Source: Kyrpidia tusciae DSM 2912 (lineage in GTDB: Bacteria > Bacillota > Bacilli > Kyrpidiales > Kyrpidiaceae). From it: DNA of 64,000 nt. Positions within the stretch are counted from its first letter, which is position 1. The number at the start of each line of letters is the position of its first letter. The notes beneath the pieces are model-generated. The model made no database searches. It worked only from the letters and a program-made list of their open reading frames with translations, and had not been told where the DNA came from. Of this stretch, positions 16,427 to 24,776 are shown piece after piece. The stretch is taken from contig NC_014098.1 of NCBI RefSeq assembly GCF_000092905.1, forward strand, positions 868,001 to 932,000. Direction: 5' to 3'. A program made the translations under genes and the position numbers.

Positions 16427-17434
16427 CTAAACCTTCACCAGAGCAGCCCCAATGAAGCGGCGGAATTTGTGCAAGGAATCCAGAATTCGGTCCGGGTCAA
16501 TACCGCGCACGATGATGACCAAGCGAGAGACTGTATCTTCGTCAGGCCATTCGGACAAATGGATCGGGGGGTGCACGATGTGCTGAACGCCGTTGAGGAC
16601 GATGGGGCCTGCGGAACCGACGTCCAGTAAACCTTTGATCCTTAAGATATGCTCGCCGTGGGCGTGCAACAACATGCTCAACCAGACACTGAAGGCACTC
16701 CAGTTCACCGAGCCAGCAAAGCGCAGCGAGAGGGAGGCCGTTGCGCTGTTGGAGTCACGGCGGTCAGAGACACTGGACGGGAGATCGTTTTGCAAACCTA
16801 AGTTTTCGCGGCCGTTTGCCGAGAGAAGATCTTTCAAGAATTCTGCTTCCTGCTCGATATGGCCGTTTTTAGCCGTAAAGATCGTTGCCGAGGGATTCAT
16901 AGCTCTAATTTGGCGACCTAACATGACCACGCCCTGTTGATCTGCGATATCCGTCTTTGTGATGATCACCCAATCCGCGCTCGTTATTTGTTTTACCCAT
17001 TCGGGGTGCGGGCCCAAGGGGGAGTGTGTCGTCGCGTCGACCGTCGTGATCACGCCGCCGATGCGAAACCGATTTTGTAACATTGGATCGGTGTAGATCG
17101 TGAACATAATGGGAGCGGGGTCCGCCAGACCGCTTGTTTCGATGATCACCCGATCGATGTGTTCACCGGAGTCAATGCGGTTGGCAACCTGTTGCAACAC
17201 CGCGACCAAATCACTTCGCAATTGACAACAGACACATCCGCCCTTGAGCACTTGGGTTTCTTCTTTTACTTGTTGAATGAGGTATTGATCCAGTCCCACG
17301 GATCCGTATTCATTGATAACGATTTCTGTGCGGGCAGGGTCGATGAACTCCATAACATGGGCGAGAATCGTCGTCTTGCCGCTGCCCAGAAACCCAGTCA
17401 AAATGATCACGGGTATTCTTGTATCCGTTGCCAT
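16427..17434 (-). CDS. CobW/P47K-family metal-chaperone GTPase
   Basis: 335 aa. Walker A GFLGSGKTT is followed by NEYGSVGLDQ, the metal-binding motif GGCVCCQLRSDL (CxCC), switch II ETSGLADPAP and the base-specificity motif TKTD. The C-terminal COG0523 domain has HGEHILRIKGLLDVG and a histidine-rich stretch NGVQHIVHPPIHLSEWP. This family delivers zinc or another metal to target enzymes. ATG 17434 gives the expected start (MATDTRIPVIILTGFLGSGK). The longer frame would run into the previous gene. Last gene of the operon with the metal-dependent hydrolase, so it probably serves that enzyme. Confidence 0.88.
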   Translation of the reverse strand: MATDTRIPVIILTGFLGSGKTTILAHVMEFIDPARTEIVINEYGSVGLDQYLIQQVKEETQVLKGGCVCCQLRSDLVAVLQQVANRIDSGEHIDRVIIETSGLADPAPIMFTIYTDPMLQNRFRIGGVITTVDATTHSPLGPHPEWVKQITSADWVIITKTDIADQQGVVMLGRQIRAMNPSATIFTAKNGHIEQEAEFLKDLLSANGRENLGLQNDLPSSVSDRRDSNSATASLSLRFAGSVNWSAFSVWLSMLLHAHGEHILRIKGLLDVGSAGPIVLNGVQHIVHPPIHLSEWPDEDTVSRLVIIVRGIDPDRILDSLHKFRRFIGAALVKV

Positions 17435-17447
17435 GACACTCTGCCTT

Positions 17448-17849
17448 TCAATCAGATTGGGATATGAACCGAAGAAGCGTCTCATCAAGAGGATCCGGCA
17501 GCCGGCGTGAGAGTCGTTCCGTTTCTTGCCACACCTCACTTAGATTTTGTGCCATAACCATCTGCCCTTTTTTATCGCTGACCACGAAACGAACTCCGTT
17601 CCAGTCGGAGACGGTGAGCCCGTAAAACGCAAGTATCTGGTTCAGCATGGCCACCATCTCCAACCTTCTTCTGCGGTGCAGGCGACTGTCTTCGCTGCCG
17701 GCGTAGGCCATATCGCTATCGTTCTCTTTTTGTACCCCTTCCGTCCAATGAACGCTTGTCACCAGATCGGCGCATAGAACGCACAACGCGGGTGCCCCCT
17801 TCGGTAGCAAGTTCGAGCAATCTGAACAGCCCGGCTGGACCAAGGACAT
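17448..17849 (-). CDS. Small zinc-ribbon-like protein
   Basis: About 133 aa, no family recognised. The N-terminal region holds two CxxC pairs, QPGCSDCSNL and ALCVLCADL, spaced about 17 residues, a probable zinc site. The rest is helical and Arg-rich around HRRRRLEMVAMLNQ. ATG 17849 is chosen because it lies just after the stop of the upstream hydrolase; the open frame extends further but would overlap that gene. It ends 13 bases before the CobW start. It may be a metal-binding accessory or small regulator. Confidence 0.55.
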   Translation of the reverse strand: MSLVQPGCSDCSNLLPKGAPALCVLCADLVTSVHWTEGVQKENDSDMAYAGSEDSRLHRRRRLEMVAMLNQILAFYGLTVSDWNGVRFVVSDKKGQMVMAQNLSEVWQETERLSRRLPDPLDETLLRFISQSD

Positions 17850-17865
17850 CCAGCCGGACTCGATC

Positions 17866-18750
17866 TCACTTTTTGGCCTGAGTCCGCCCGATGAAATCAT
17901 CCGCGATCTCGTCAAAGGTGACCCAGCGGACCCCATCGTGGGAATTGATGTGTTCGATCAGGCGTTCGTGCATGAGCAGAACTTGCGGGCGTCCACTCAC
18001 GTCGGGGTGCACGGTCATGGCGAACACCGCATAGTCATACTCCCGGTATACCCAGTCAAATTGGTCCCGCCACATTTGCTCGATGTCCCGGGGGTTGATA
18101 AACCCGAAGCTGTTCGGCGATTTTTTAATGAACATCATCGGGGGCAAGTCATCCAGGTACCAATTGGCGGGAATCTCGACCAATTTGGTTTCTTCGCCCC
18201 TGACGAGTGGCTTCATCCACTCGGAAGCCGGTTTAGAATAATCGATTTTTGTCCAGTGATCGCCTACCCTTACGTAGTACGGATGAAAATCGTTGTGCAT
18301 CAAGCTGTGATCATACTTGAATCCGTGTTTGAGCAAAAGTTCGTTGGTCACGTTGGAGAACTCCCACCAAGGTGCCACGTACCCAGTGGGTCGTTTTCCG
18401 GCGAGGCCTTCGATCAATTCGATCGATTTCAGCAACACATCTTCTTCCTGCTTAGGTGTCATGGCGATCGGGTTTTCGTGGGAATACCCGTGCGCCCCGA
18501 TTTCGTGCCCCGCCTCCACGACCATGCGCATTTGATCCGGAAACGTTTCAATGGAATGACCGGGAATGAACCAAGTCGTCTTAATCTTATACTTATCGAA
18601 CAATTTTAAAAGTCTCGGCGCACCGACCTCCCCGGCGAACAACCCCCGTGAAATGTCATCCGGCGAATCTTCCCCGCCATAGGATCCAAGCCAACCGGCC
18701 ACCGCGTCGACGTCGACTCCATAAGCGACCAGGATTTCTTTCTTCGCCAT
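17866..18750 (-). CDS. Polysaccharide-deacetylase-fold hydrolase (imidase / PgdA / PuuE-like)
   Basis: 294 aa, single NodB-type domain. [20 protein letters not shown] and [17 protein letters not shown] are typical of the subgroup that includes H. pylori HP0310 and the cyclic imide hydrolase of Pseudomonas putida. Likely metal ligands are an Asp near residue 13-15 and the His pair of HGYSHE (HxxxH); [10 protein letters not shown] holds the C-terminal catalytic His. There is no signal peptide, so it is cytoplasmic, which favours an imidase or allantoinase-type role over cell-wall deacetylation. It lies 24 bases after the asparaginase gene and before a CobW metal chaperone. Confidence 0.8.
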   Translation of the reverse strand: MAKKEILVAYGVDVDAVAGWLGSYGGEDSPDDISRGLFAGEVGAPRLLKLFDKYKIKTTWFIPGHSIETFPDQMRMVVEAGHEIGAHGYSHENPIAMTPKQEEDVLLKSIELIEGLAGKRPTGYVAPWWEFSNVTNELLLKHGFKYDHSLMHNDFHPYYVRVGDHWTKIDYSKPASEWMKPLVRGEETKLVEIPANWYLDDLPPMMFIKKSPNSFGFINPRDIEQMWRDQFDWVYREYDYAVFAMTVHPDVSGRPQVLLMHERLIEHINSHDGVRWVTFDEIADDFIGRTQAKK

Positions 18751-18774
18751 CCGCGAATCCCTCCGCCTTCGTAT

Positions 18775-19740
18775 TTATTGACTGTAGGCTTGAACAATCC
18801 TGTACATCTCTTCACGGCTCAGGCCACTGGCCAACATGAGCCCTAATAATATCCGCGCCTTTTCGCCGGCGAGGTCCCCCGCAAACCAGGCTCCCTTCCT
18901 CTCCAGGTCGCGGCCGCCCCCGTCTCCATAGATCGGAGCCACGGCGCCGGCGTTGCAACGGGAGGTCACGATGACCGGTACACCATCGCCAACGAGTCGA
19001 CCAACAGCTTGCGCCACAGTCGGATGAGCATTTCCCCTCCCGTATGCTTGCAGCACCACCCCTTCGTACCCGCTGGCTATGCGCAAAACTTCCTCCCCGT
19101 CGGTGCCAAGCCCCAGTCGGATCAGGGCGACTCGGTGCGGTGGTAAAAGGGGCAAAAGCGGCCGATCCCTTTCCTCCCGAACGAGGAACACTTGGCCCCG
19201 ATCGATCCTACCTACAGGCCCCCAGCCCGGTGCGCCAAATGCCTGAAGCGCATTGGTATCGATCTTTTTAACCTCTCGACCGGAATAGATAAACCCCGCG
19301 AAAACGATCACCGGTCCAAGGCCCGCGGCTTCAGGAGATCTGGCGACCAAAATGGCGTCCGACAGGTTCTTCGGTCCATCCGAAGACGGATGGCTAGCAT
19401 CAAATTGAGCGCCGGTTAACACAACAGGCTTTTGTTTTGGTGTGACAAGAGACAGGTAGAAGGCTGTTTCTTCCATGGTATCGGTCCCATGGGTAATCAC
19501 GACTCCATCGACTGCATCTTTTGCGAGGGCGCTCTGCACTGCTTTCCCGATCACATACAGTGTGTCAAAGGTGAAGGCATAGCTTCCCAACGTCACACTT
19601 TCCTGCACTTCGACATCGGATGCGCGGATCTTCTTGAGTAATTCTTGGCCTGGCAGAACTGCCTTCACATCTCCGTCGTCTTGAGGGAGTGCGGCAATCG
19701 TTCCACCTGTCGTAATCACTGCAACGTGTCCCAACCCCAT
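18775..19740 (-). CDS. Asparaginase-family amidohydrolase
   Basis: 321 aa. The two active-site threonines are in ITTGGTIAALP and VITHGTDTMEETAF. Other conserved parts are GAQFDASHPSSDGPKNLSDA and TSRCNAGAVAPIYG. It splits a side-chain or related amide to acid plus ammonia. No signal peptide is seen, so it works in the cytoplasm. ATG 19740 after GGCGGGGGGTG is preferred over the start ten codons upstream, which would lie on the sigma-54 promoter. In context it could act on the half-amide released by the neighbouring imidase-like hydrolase, but L-asparagine is the default substrate. Confidence 0.87.
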   Translation of the reverse strand: MGLGHVAVITTGGTIAALPQDDGDVKAVLPGQELLKKIRASDVEVQESVTLGSYAFTFDTLYVIGKAVQSALAKDAVDGVVITHGTDTMEETAFYLSLVTPKQKPVVLTGAQFDASHPSSDGPKNLSDAILVARSPEAAGLGPVIVFAGFIYSGREVKKIDTNALQAFGAPGWGPVGRIDRGQVFLVREERDRPLLPLLPPHRVALIRLGLGTDGEEVLRIASGYEGVVLQAYGRGNAHPTVAQAVGRLVGDGVPVIVTSRCNAGAVAPIYGDGGGRDLERKGAWFAGDLAGEKARILLGLMLASGLSREEMYRIVQAYSQ

Positions 19741-19764
19741 TTTCACCCCCCCGCCACTATCCTT

Positions 19765-19781
19765 TCGCAAAATCTATGCCA
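19765..19781 (-). promoter_or_regulatory. Sigma-54 promoter of the asparaginase operon
   Basis: On the minus strand TGGCAT-AGATT-TTGCGA matches the -24/-12 consensus TGGCAC-N5-TTGCA with exact spacing. The predicted transcript starts near 19754, about 14 bases before the asparaginase ATG. Confidence 0.75.
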
Positions 19782-19847
19782 AGCAACTGCGCGGGGAGCT
19801 GTCTATGGTTCGGGGGTTAATAGGTCATCTTGGGACCAATTGCAATG

Positions 19848-21587
19848 CTATTTGCCAAATTGCAATCCATACTTCTGAAACTTCCGCGTGATGGTTGATT
19901 GGTTCACCATGAGTTTTTGGGCAATCTCTCCAAGAGTTGACGTATCTCGTGCTGCCAGTTGAAGAAGCTGGGTTTCCATAATCTGCTGGGCTTGTTTTAA
20001 CGGGAGTACCTCTCGCACCACGATGGGTTCATTCCTGTCAGGAGAATCGGCAGGACGCGGGACACCTTTACTGATGTGAGCGGGCAAGTCGTCTGCATCA
20101 ATGATGTCATCCTCAACCGTCACAACAAGCCTCTCAATGAGGTTTCTCAATTCGCGAACATTGCCAGGCCAATCGTATTGTTCTAGGAGAGACATGGCCT
20201 TTTTAGAGAGGCTGACATTGTTCCGGTGGATTTTCTGGGCAAAATGGGACAAGAATTTGTTGACCAAGGGAACAATGTCTTCGCGTCGCTCGCGAAGGGG
20301 CGGGATGTAGACAGGGATCACATTCAACCTGTAGTATAGATCGCTTCGAAAGGTTCCTTTTGCCACCATGGTCTGGAGATCTTTATTGGTGGCGGCGATG
20401 ATTCGGACGTCCACGGGGATTGGATTGTAGCCGCCGATTCGTGTGATCTCTCTTTCCTGCAAGACTCGTAACAGCTTCGCTTGAACACTTAAAGGCATAT
20501 CCCCGATTTCATCCAAGAACAACGTGCCTTTATTGGCAAGCTCGAACAAACCCGCCTTGCCATTTTTTTGCGCACCCGTAAAAGCTCCTTTCTCGTATCC
20601 AAAGAGCTCACTTTCCAAAAGGGATTCGGGAATGGCCGCACAGTTGATCTTAATCAGGGGATAATCCGCTCGTGGGCTCAGCCGATGGACGTGATTGGCG
20701 AGAATTTCTTTACCCACGCCCGATTCCCCGGTGATTAAAATCGTGGAATCCACCACGGCAACCCGGCCGAGGAGAGACATAATGTCTTCCATCTTTTTGC
20801 TGCGATAAATAAGTGCTCGGTCCGTATCGGACTGCGATTCTTGAAGTTGGACGAATTGCATGCGATAGCCTTCAATGATCTCTTTTAGATTCCGAATCTG
20901 CTCCTCGAGCTCGTGAAGCTCCGTAATGTCTTTGGATGCGTTGACAACTCTCACGATATTTCCGGCACTATCACGAATCGGAGTACTTACCACCATGAGC
21001 CTGCGCCCTGTACGGGTTTGCTGCACGATCTGGACCTTTTTTCCCCGCTCCAAGGCAATTCGCGTCGCTGACGGATAGTAAACCCCTTCTTTCTCCAGCT
21101 CATAGACGGTTCTTCCGATCAGTTCTTCAGGCCGTTTCCCCCACAAGACTTCACAGGCGGAACTCACTCGAAGGGTAACACCTTTTCCATCCGATACATA
21201 GATAACATCGTAAGAATTTTCGAATATCGTTTGCAGGTCTTGGATTGTTGCTTCATATTCCTTCATCTGCTGCTTGATAGCACCGGCGATTGAGGCTTCT
21301 TCAAACACCAACACAATGAGATCATGATATTCCTTTGAATCCAGCGGGGCGGCGGAAAGCAAGTAGTCGGTTCCCAAAACCCTGATTGGATGGCCAAGAA
21401 TCAGTTTCCGTTGTTTGCAGATCTCGTCCAATCGAATGGATTTCGAGTAATCTGGCAGGTATTCATATAGCCGCGAACCGGAAGCGTTCGCCATCATCAA
21501 TTCTCCACGGACGTTGACCACTATGACGGCGCTGGGGAGGGATAAGAATGTGTCCTGGATCAATTGCGAATCAACGAGGTTTTTCAA
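19848..21587 (-). CDS. Sigma-54-dependent transcriptional activator with two PAS domains
   Basis: About 580 aa. Two PAS-like sensor domains (near residues 20-110 and 125-230) precede a short coiled linker, the AAA+ domain and a C-terminal helix-turn-helix. The AAA+ domain has Walker A ITGESGVGKEILANHVH, the sigma-54 contact loop GAFTGA, FLDEIGDMP and the R-finger region. The C-terminus is TLGEIAQKLMVNQSTITRKF. It drives open-complex formation by sigma-54 polymerase in response to a ligand. The frame opens at TTG 21629, but TTG 21587, preceded by GGGAGG, is more credible and leaves a 14-nt activator site upstream. The two sigma-54 promoters on either side are its likely targets. Confidence 0.9.
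   Translation of the reverse strand: MKNLVDSQLIQDTFLSLPSAVIVVNVRGELMMANASGSRLYEYLPDYSKSIRLDEICKQRKLILGHPIRVLGTDYLLSAAPLDSKEYHDLIVLVFEEASIAGAIKQQMKEYEATIQDLQTIFENSYDVIYVSDGKGVTLRVSSACEVLWGKRPEELIGRTVYELEKEGVYYPSATRIALERGKKVQIVQQTRTGRRLMVVSTPIRDSAGNIVRVVNASKDITELHELEEQIRNLKEIIEGYRMQFVQLQESQSDTDRALIYRSKKMEDIMSLLGRVAVVDSTILITGESGVGKEILANHVHRLSPRADYPLIKINCAAIPESLLESELFGYEKGAFTGAQKNGKAGLFELANKGTLFLDEIGDMPLSVQAKLLRVLQEREITRIGGYNPIPVDVRIIAATNKDLQTMVAKGTFRSDLYYRLNVIPVYIPPLRERREDIVPLVNKFLSHFAQKIHRNNVSLSKKAMSLLEQYDWPGNVRELRNLIERLVVTVEDDIIDADDLPAHISKGVPRPADSPDRNEPIVVREVLPLKQAQQIMETQLLQLAARDTSTLGEIAQKLMVNQSTITRKFQKYGLQFGK
19851..19864 (-). promoter_or_regulatory. Candidate upstream activator site, asparaginase side
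   Basis: TGCAATTTGGCAAA on the minus strand, 70 bp upstream of the -24 element, overlapping the last codons of the activator gene. It differs by one base from the site at 21610-21623. Confidence 0.5.
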
Positions 21588-21609
21588 CTTGATGTAACGC
21601 CTCCCTTCA

Positions 21610-21623
21610 TGCAAATTGGCAAA
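21610..21623 (+). promoter_or_regulatory. Candidate upstream activator site, transporter side
   Basis: TGCAAATTGGCAAA lies about 94 bp upstream of the sigma-54 promoter of the transporter, the usual distance for an enhancer. It is also in the leader of the activator gene, so it could allow autoregulation. Confidence 0.5.
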
Positions 21624-21645
21624 GTGCAATGCAGTTCTTGTCTAT

Positions 21646-21651
21646 ATTATA
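21646..21651 (-). promoter_or_regulatory. -10 box of the activator gene
   Basis: A perfect TATAAT on the minus strand about 60 bases before TTG 21587. The -35 region 17 bases upstream (GAGACA) is poor, as for a weak constitutive promoter. Confidence 0.4.
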
Positions 21652-21716
21652 GTCGAATTCCAACGCAATGTCTCTTACACAACGACGAAACCTTCCTTCT
21701 TCAGCCGAGCCACGTT

Positions 21717-21733
21717 TGGCATAATCGTTGCTT
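21717..21733 (+). promoter_or_regulatory. Sigma-54 promoter of the MFS transporter gene
   Basis: TGGCAT-AATCG-TTGCTT, with the same -24 hexamer and spacing as the asparaginase promoter. The transcript would start near 21743, leaving a 90-base leader. Confidence 0.75.
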
Positions 21734-21747
21734 GCTATTCAGTTTAC

Positions 21748-21790
21748 AGGAGGTGATCCTGGGTTTGTCATGACAAAGAAGTCGAAATAA
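21748..21790 (+). other. Very strong ribosome site followed by a six-codon ORF
   Basis: AGGAGGTGATCCT (21748-21760) is fully complementary to the 16S rRNA 3' end. Nine bases later ATG 21770 opens MTKKSK and stops at TAA 21788. It lies at the start of the predicted sigma-54 transcript, so it may be a leader peptide or the stump of a lost gene. Confidence 0.4.
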
Positions 21791-21832
21791 CAGGTAATAC
21801 AGATACCGCCAATTTAGAGGAGGGTTTCAGTA

Positions 21833-23170
21833 GTGAGTATAAAGCCGTCGGATCTAAATCTCGATCAAAACAGTTTGACGAGTCGGGACGTGACCTACGC
21901 CTCTATTGTTGCTCTTGTGGCTTGGACATTGTCCGTGTTCGACTTTATTTTGTTCGGCACGTTGCTGCCAGAAATGGCGAAAACCTTTGGGTGGTCAACG
22001 GCGCAAATGGCGAATATTGCGACGTGGGTTGCGGTGGGAACGTTCGTGATTTCGTTAACGGTGGGCCCCCTCACTGACTACCTCGGGCGAAAGAAAGCTC
22101 TTATCGTCACGACGTCCGGTGTGGCCGTCAGTTCGGGTTTGACCGCGTTGTCCATCTTTATCCCCAGCTCCATCTATGTTGTGCTTGTCCGGGCGCTCTC
22201 CGGGTTCGGTTATTCCGAGCAGGCTGTCAATACCACTTACCTATCGGAATTATACGATGATAAAAAGCGCGGCTTGCTCTACTCTTTTATCCAAGGCGGC
22301 TGGCCGATCGGTGTGATGCTTGCATCCATTGTGACCGCATTACTCGAGCCATTGATTCAATGGCAAGGGATGTTTGCCGTGGGCATCATTCCGGCAATCA
22401 TTATTGTTCTTCTAGGAATCAAGCTAAAAGAATCGCCAAGATTTCTCCACCTGAAGCACGTTCGCACTCTTATGCGCCAAGGCAAACAAGAGGAAGCCGA
22501 AGCTTACGGAAGGGCCCATGGTATCAATACAGAGCGTTCCACGGGTTTCACGTACGCCCAGCTTTTTTCCAGACAGGACGGTTCTATGCGGACCACTTTA
22601 TTTCTCGGGCTCGCCTTTATGTTGAACTGGTTTGCCATTGAAGTGTTTAATGTACTGGCCACCACAGTGCTAACAGAGGGGAAACACATCAACTTCGGGA
22701 ACTCGTTGTGGCTCCTCGTTTTGGCAAACGCCGTGGGGTACGCAGGCTATGTTTTCCACGGATGGTTGGGCGACCGGATTGGGCGGCGGGAAACCATTGC
22801 CATCGGCTGGATTCTCGGAGGGCTCGCCTTTGCGGCCATGTTGTATGTGGCGAATGGATATTGGAGTGTACTCATCTTTCAAAGCATTGGAAGCTTCTTC
22901 TTGAACGGCCCGTACTCGGCCCTGTTTGTCTTTATGAGTGAGTCGTACGCCACCCGGATGCGCGGGACCGGCACCGCGTTTATTAATGCCATGGGTCCGA
23001 TCGGCGGCATTCTGGGGGCCCTCGTGTTCTCAATTTTGGTATCGACGAATATGGGAGTGTTGGCGGCTGCGCTGATTGGAGGAGCGCTACCACTCACTCT
23101 GTCCGGCCTTGTCATTCTTGCGACCCGGCGCATCGAACCCGGCAAGTCTCTGGAGGAATTGGCTGCTTGA
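21833..23170 (+). CDS. MFS transporter, proton-coupled organic-acid type
   Basis: 445 aa with 12 predicted membrane helices. The MFS motif A between helices 2 and 3 reads GPLTDYLGRKKALI, and its second-half copy is GWLGDRIGRRETIA. Helix 1 holds the acidic residue in WTLSVFDFILFGTLLPEM, as in aromatic- or dicarboxylic-acid symporters. It starts at GTG 21833 after GAGGAGGG. It has its own sigma-54 promoter and lies divergent to the activator gene, so it most likely imports the compound broken down by the cluster. Confidence 0.88.
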   Translation: MSIKPSDLNLDQNSLTSRDVTYASIVALVAWTLSVFDFILFGTLLPEMAKTFGWSTAQMANIATWVAVGTFVISLTVGPLTDYLGRKKALIVTTSGVAVSSGLTALSIFIPSSIYVVLVRALSGFGYSEQAVNTTYLSELYDDKKRGLLYSFIQGGWPIGVMLASIVTALLEPLIQWQGMFAVGIIPAIIIVLLGIKLKESPRFLHLKHVRTLMRQGKQEEAEAYGRAHGINTERSTGFTYAQLFSRQDGSMRTTLFLGLAFMLNWFAIEVFNVLATTVLTEGKHINFGNSLWLLVLANAVGYAGYVFHGWLGDRIGRRETIAIGWILGGLAFAAMLYVANGYWSVLIFQSIGSFFLNGPYSALFVFMSESYATRMRGTGTAFINAMGPIGGILGALVFSILVSTNMGVLAAALIGGALPLTLSGLVILATRRIEPGKSLEELAA

Positions 23171-23489
23171 CGAGCGGGGTGGCCTCAACGAGAACTGGGC
23201 CTGTGGAGATGGTGGACACCGGTGTGTGGTTGTCCACCAAATCCGCAGGTCTTTACTTGTTCTGGTCACCCCGGCGGCAACCGTGGTGCGTGGCACCATG
23301 GCGGCGGCAAGGGCGGTTTTCTCCGAAACAGGGTCTACATGTGCGGCGTGATCCCATGTACTGGTCACCCCGCAGCATCTCATGAATTGCGTTGGGTTCG
23401 GATTTCCCTCCACATGCGGTCGCGAGGGCATGTTGCATAGATCAAGCGTTTGCTTGAGCTCAACCTTGGGTGTTTCACGGCCTTGTTCC
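23171..23489. other. Non-coding stretch after the transporter
   Basis: No start with a ribosome site and no familiar protein in any frame. The frames that remain open are GC-driven. No terminator with a T-tract is visible. Confidence 0.4.
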
Positions 23490-23657
23490 TCAACTCCCTC
23501 CGCATCCGCCGCCGCAGCTGCTCCCGCAGGAACTGCCGCCGTGTCCCGAGCTTCCGCAAGAACCGCCGCCACGAGAACGCCGATTCGTTTTGCCACGAAA
23601 TTCCCCCCTGTGAGAATCGACTTCCCAGTCTCCAACGCCAGTGTACCGCCACGGCAT
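23490..23657 (-). CDS. 55-aa Gly/Cys-rich protein
   Basis: ATG 23657 to TGA 23490. The N-terminal half is MPWRYTGVGDWEVDSHRGEF and the tail is SCGSSGHGGSSCGSSCGGG then CGGS, with four cysteines in 19 residues. Such tails bind metals or become cross-linked. No family comes to mind. The ribosome site is weak (ACGGGAATT). The competing longer frame through the same bases gives an Ala-rich chain with no recognisable features. A short piece of its coding region recurs near 41028. Confidence 0.45.
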   Translation of the reverse strand: MPWRYTGVGDWEVDSHRGEFRGKTNRRSRGGGSCGSSGHGGSSCGSSCGGGCGGS

Positions 23658-23691
23658 AATTCCCGTAAACCCCAGAGGTCTTTACGTTGGC

Positions 23692-24482
23692 TTAACACTC
23701 GATCGTGACTTCGGGATTTTTCACCCACCTGGCGTTGCGGCCCTTCTCGACGCAGTGGATGTGGCCGCTTTTGCTCATCTTGTTCAGTACGCGGGTAATG
23801 GTGGGCCGGCTGATCCCCGGGCAAAGTTCCTCCACGTCCGATATCGTAAAATCCGCGACGAACCCGAGAACCACCTGTTCAATGCGCGCCTGTTTCCACC
23901 CCCGTTTTTGATGCTCCTGCCCGAGTTCTACCCGCTGTTCAAATCGCCGGTACGCCTCGAGGATGACGGTCAGAAAATATTTCAACCAAGGTGTCGGATC
24001 GTGCCCGGCTTCGTGCCAGCCCTGGGAGGACCTGTACAACGTGTCGTCGTATTGCTCCTTTGTGCCCTCAACAAAAGAGTCAAAAGCCTAGCCATGCGCC
24101 CGTTCCCGTCCGAGAAAGGATGGATCGAGAGAAAATCCAGCACAAAGTAGCCGATCAGAATGAGATCGATCCCCTGGCCCCGGTCCCGCGCCTGAAGAAA
24201 AGCCCGGCACAGTTGTTCTACCGCTTCGGGGGTTCGCCAGGCCGGCACGGGTACAAACCGCGTCCTTCTCTCTCCGGTCGGGAGCATTTCTTCAACGGTG
24301 TTGTCTGCGCGTTTCCATTGTCCTCCTCTCCCCGTAAACTTCATGAGGTCCCGGTGCAGTTGCAGGATGAGATTCGGCGACAAATTCATGTGTTCGTAAT
24401 GTTCATGGATCGTTTTCAGCACGTCCCGGTACCCGGCGATCTCCGCTTCCGAACGATTCCGAGGTTCCGAGATTTGTCTCAT
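23692..24482 (-). pseudogene. Decayed Fic/DOC-family gene
   Basis: Two frames together make a Fic protein. The first (24482 down to about 24060) has EIAGYRDVLKTIHEHYEH, TVEEMLPTGERRTRFVPVP and the active-site motif HPFSDGNGRMARL. The second (24039-23692) has SSQGWHEAGHDPTPWLKYFL and a C-terminal winged helix ending near 23700. The join lacks about 20 residues and changes frame, and the N-terminal inhibitory helix region is also missing. Intact enzymes AMPylate target proteins. Fragments of the same gene occur at 15195 and 36590. Confidence 0.8.
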
Positions 24483-24707
24483 GATGGAATCGAACCGCCG
24501 AGAAGACACGGTAATCCCGGGGAAGAAAAGGCCGCCGCGGCGTCCCGGCGGGAGGCTCTGATCGCCCTGGAGGCCGGCGTCCGGGGCGTCCGGACGACTC
24601 CTGGTCACACCGTCAAGGTGGAGCTCCGGGACTGGGAGGGGAAGGTGTTGCGGACGTGCTACCTGCCGCATTGGGAGGGGAAGTGAAAGGGACGCCGGGA
24701 TAAAATC
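24483..24707. other. Unclear relic upstream of the Panacea module
   Basis: A + strand frame ends at 24686 with RREALIALEAGVRGVRTTPG and DWEGKVLRTCYLPHWEGK. It looks protein-like but has no clear start and no family I know. It may be the 3' end of a lost gene. Confidence 0.3.
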
Positions 24708-24723
24708 ACAATCAATTGATTGT
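24708..24723. promoter_or_regulatory. 16-bp palindromic operator
   Basis: ACAATCAATTGATTGT is a perfect palindrome overlapping the -35 box of the TA promoter, a natural site for antitoxin autorepression. Confidence 0.6.
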
Positions 24724-24748
24724 ATTTTTGTGTGTTTTGGGGTACAAT
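24720..24748 (+). promoter_or_regulatory. Promoter of the Panacea-type module
   Basis: TTGTAT (24720-24725), 17-bp spacer, TACAAT (24743-24748), 28 bases before the first ATG. Confidence 0.6.
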
Positions 24749-24776
24749 GGCGTTGTGAGGGAGAGGGGTTAGGGTT

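Noticed and set aside
23087-23824. 245-aa minus-strand frame after the transporter
   Set aside because: Overlaps the antisense of the MFS gene end and the Fic remnant. Its Ala-rich middle has no recognisable features; the short Cys-rich frame within it is more protein-like.
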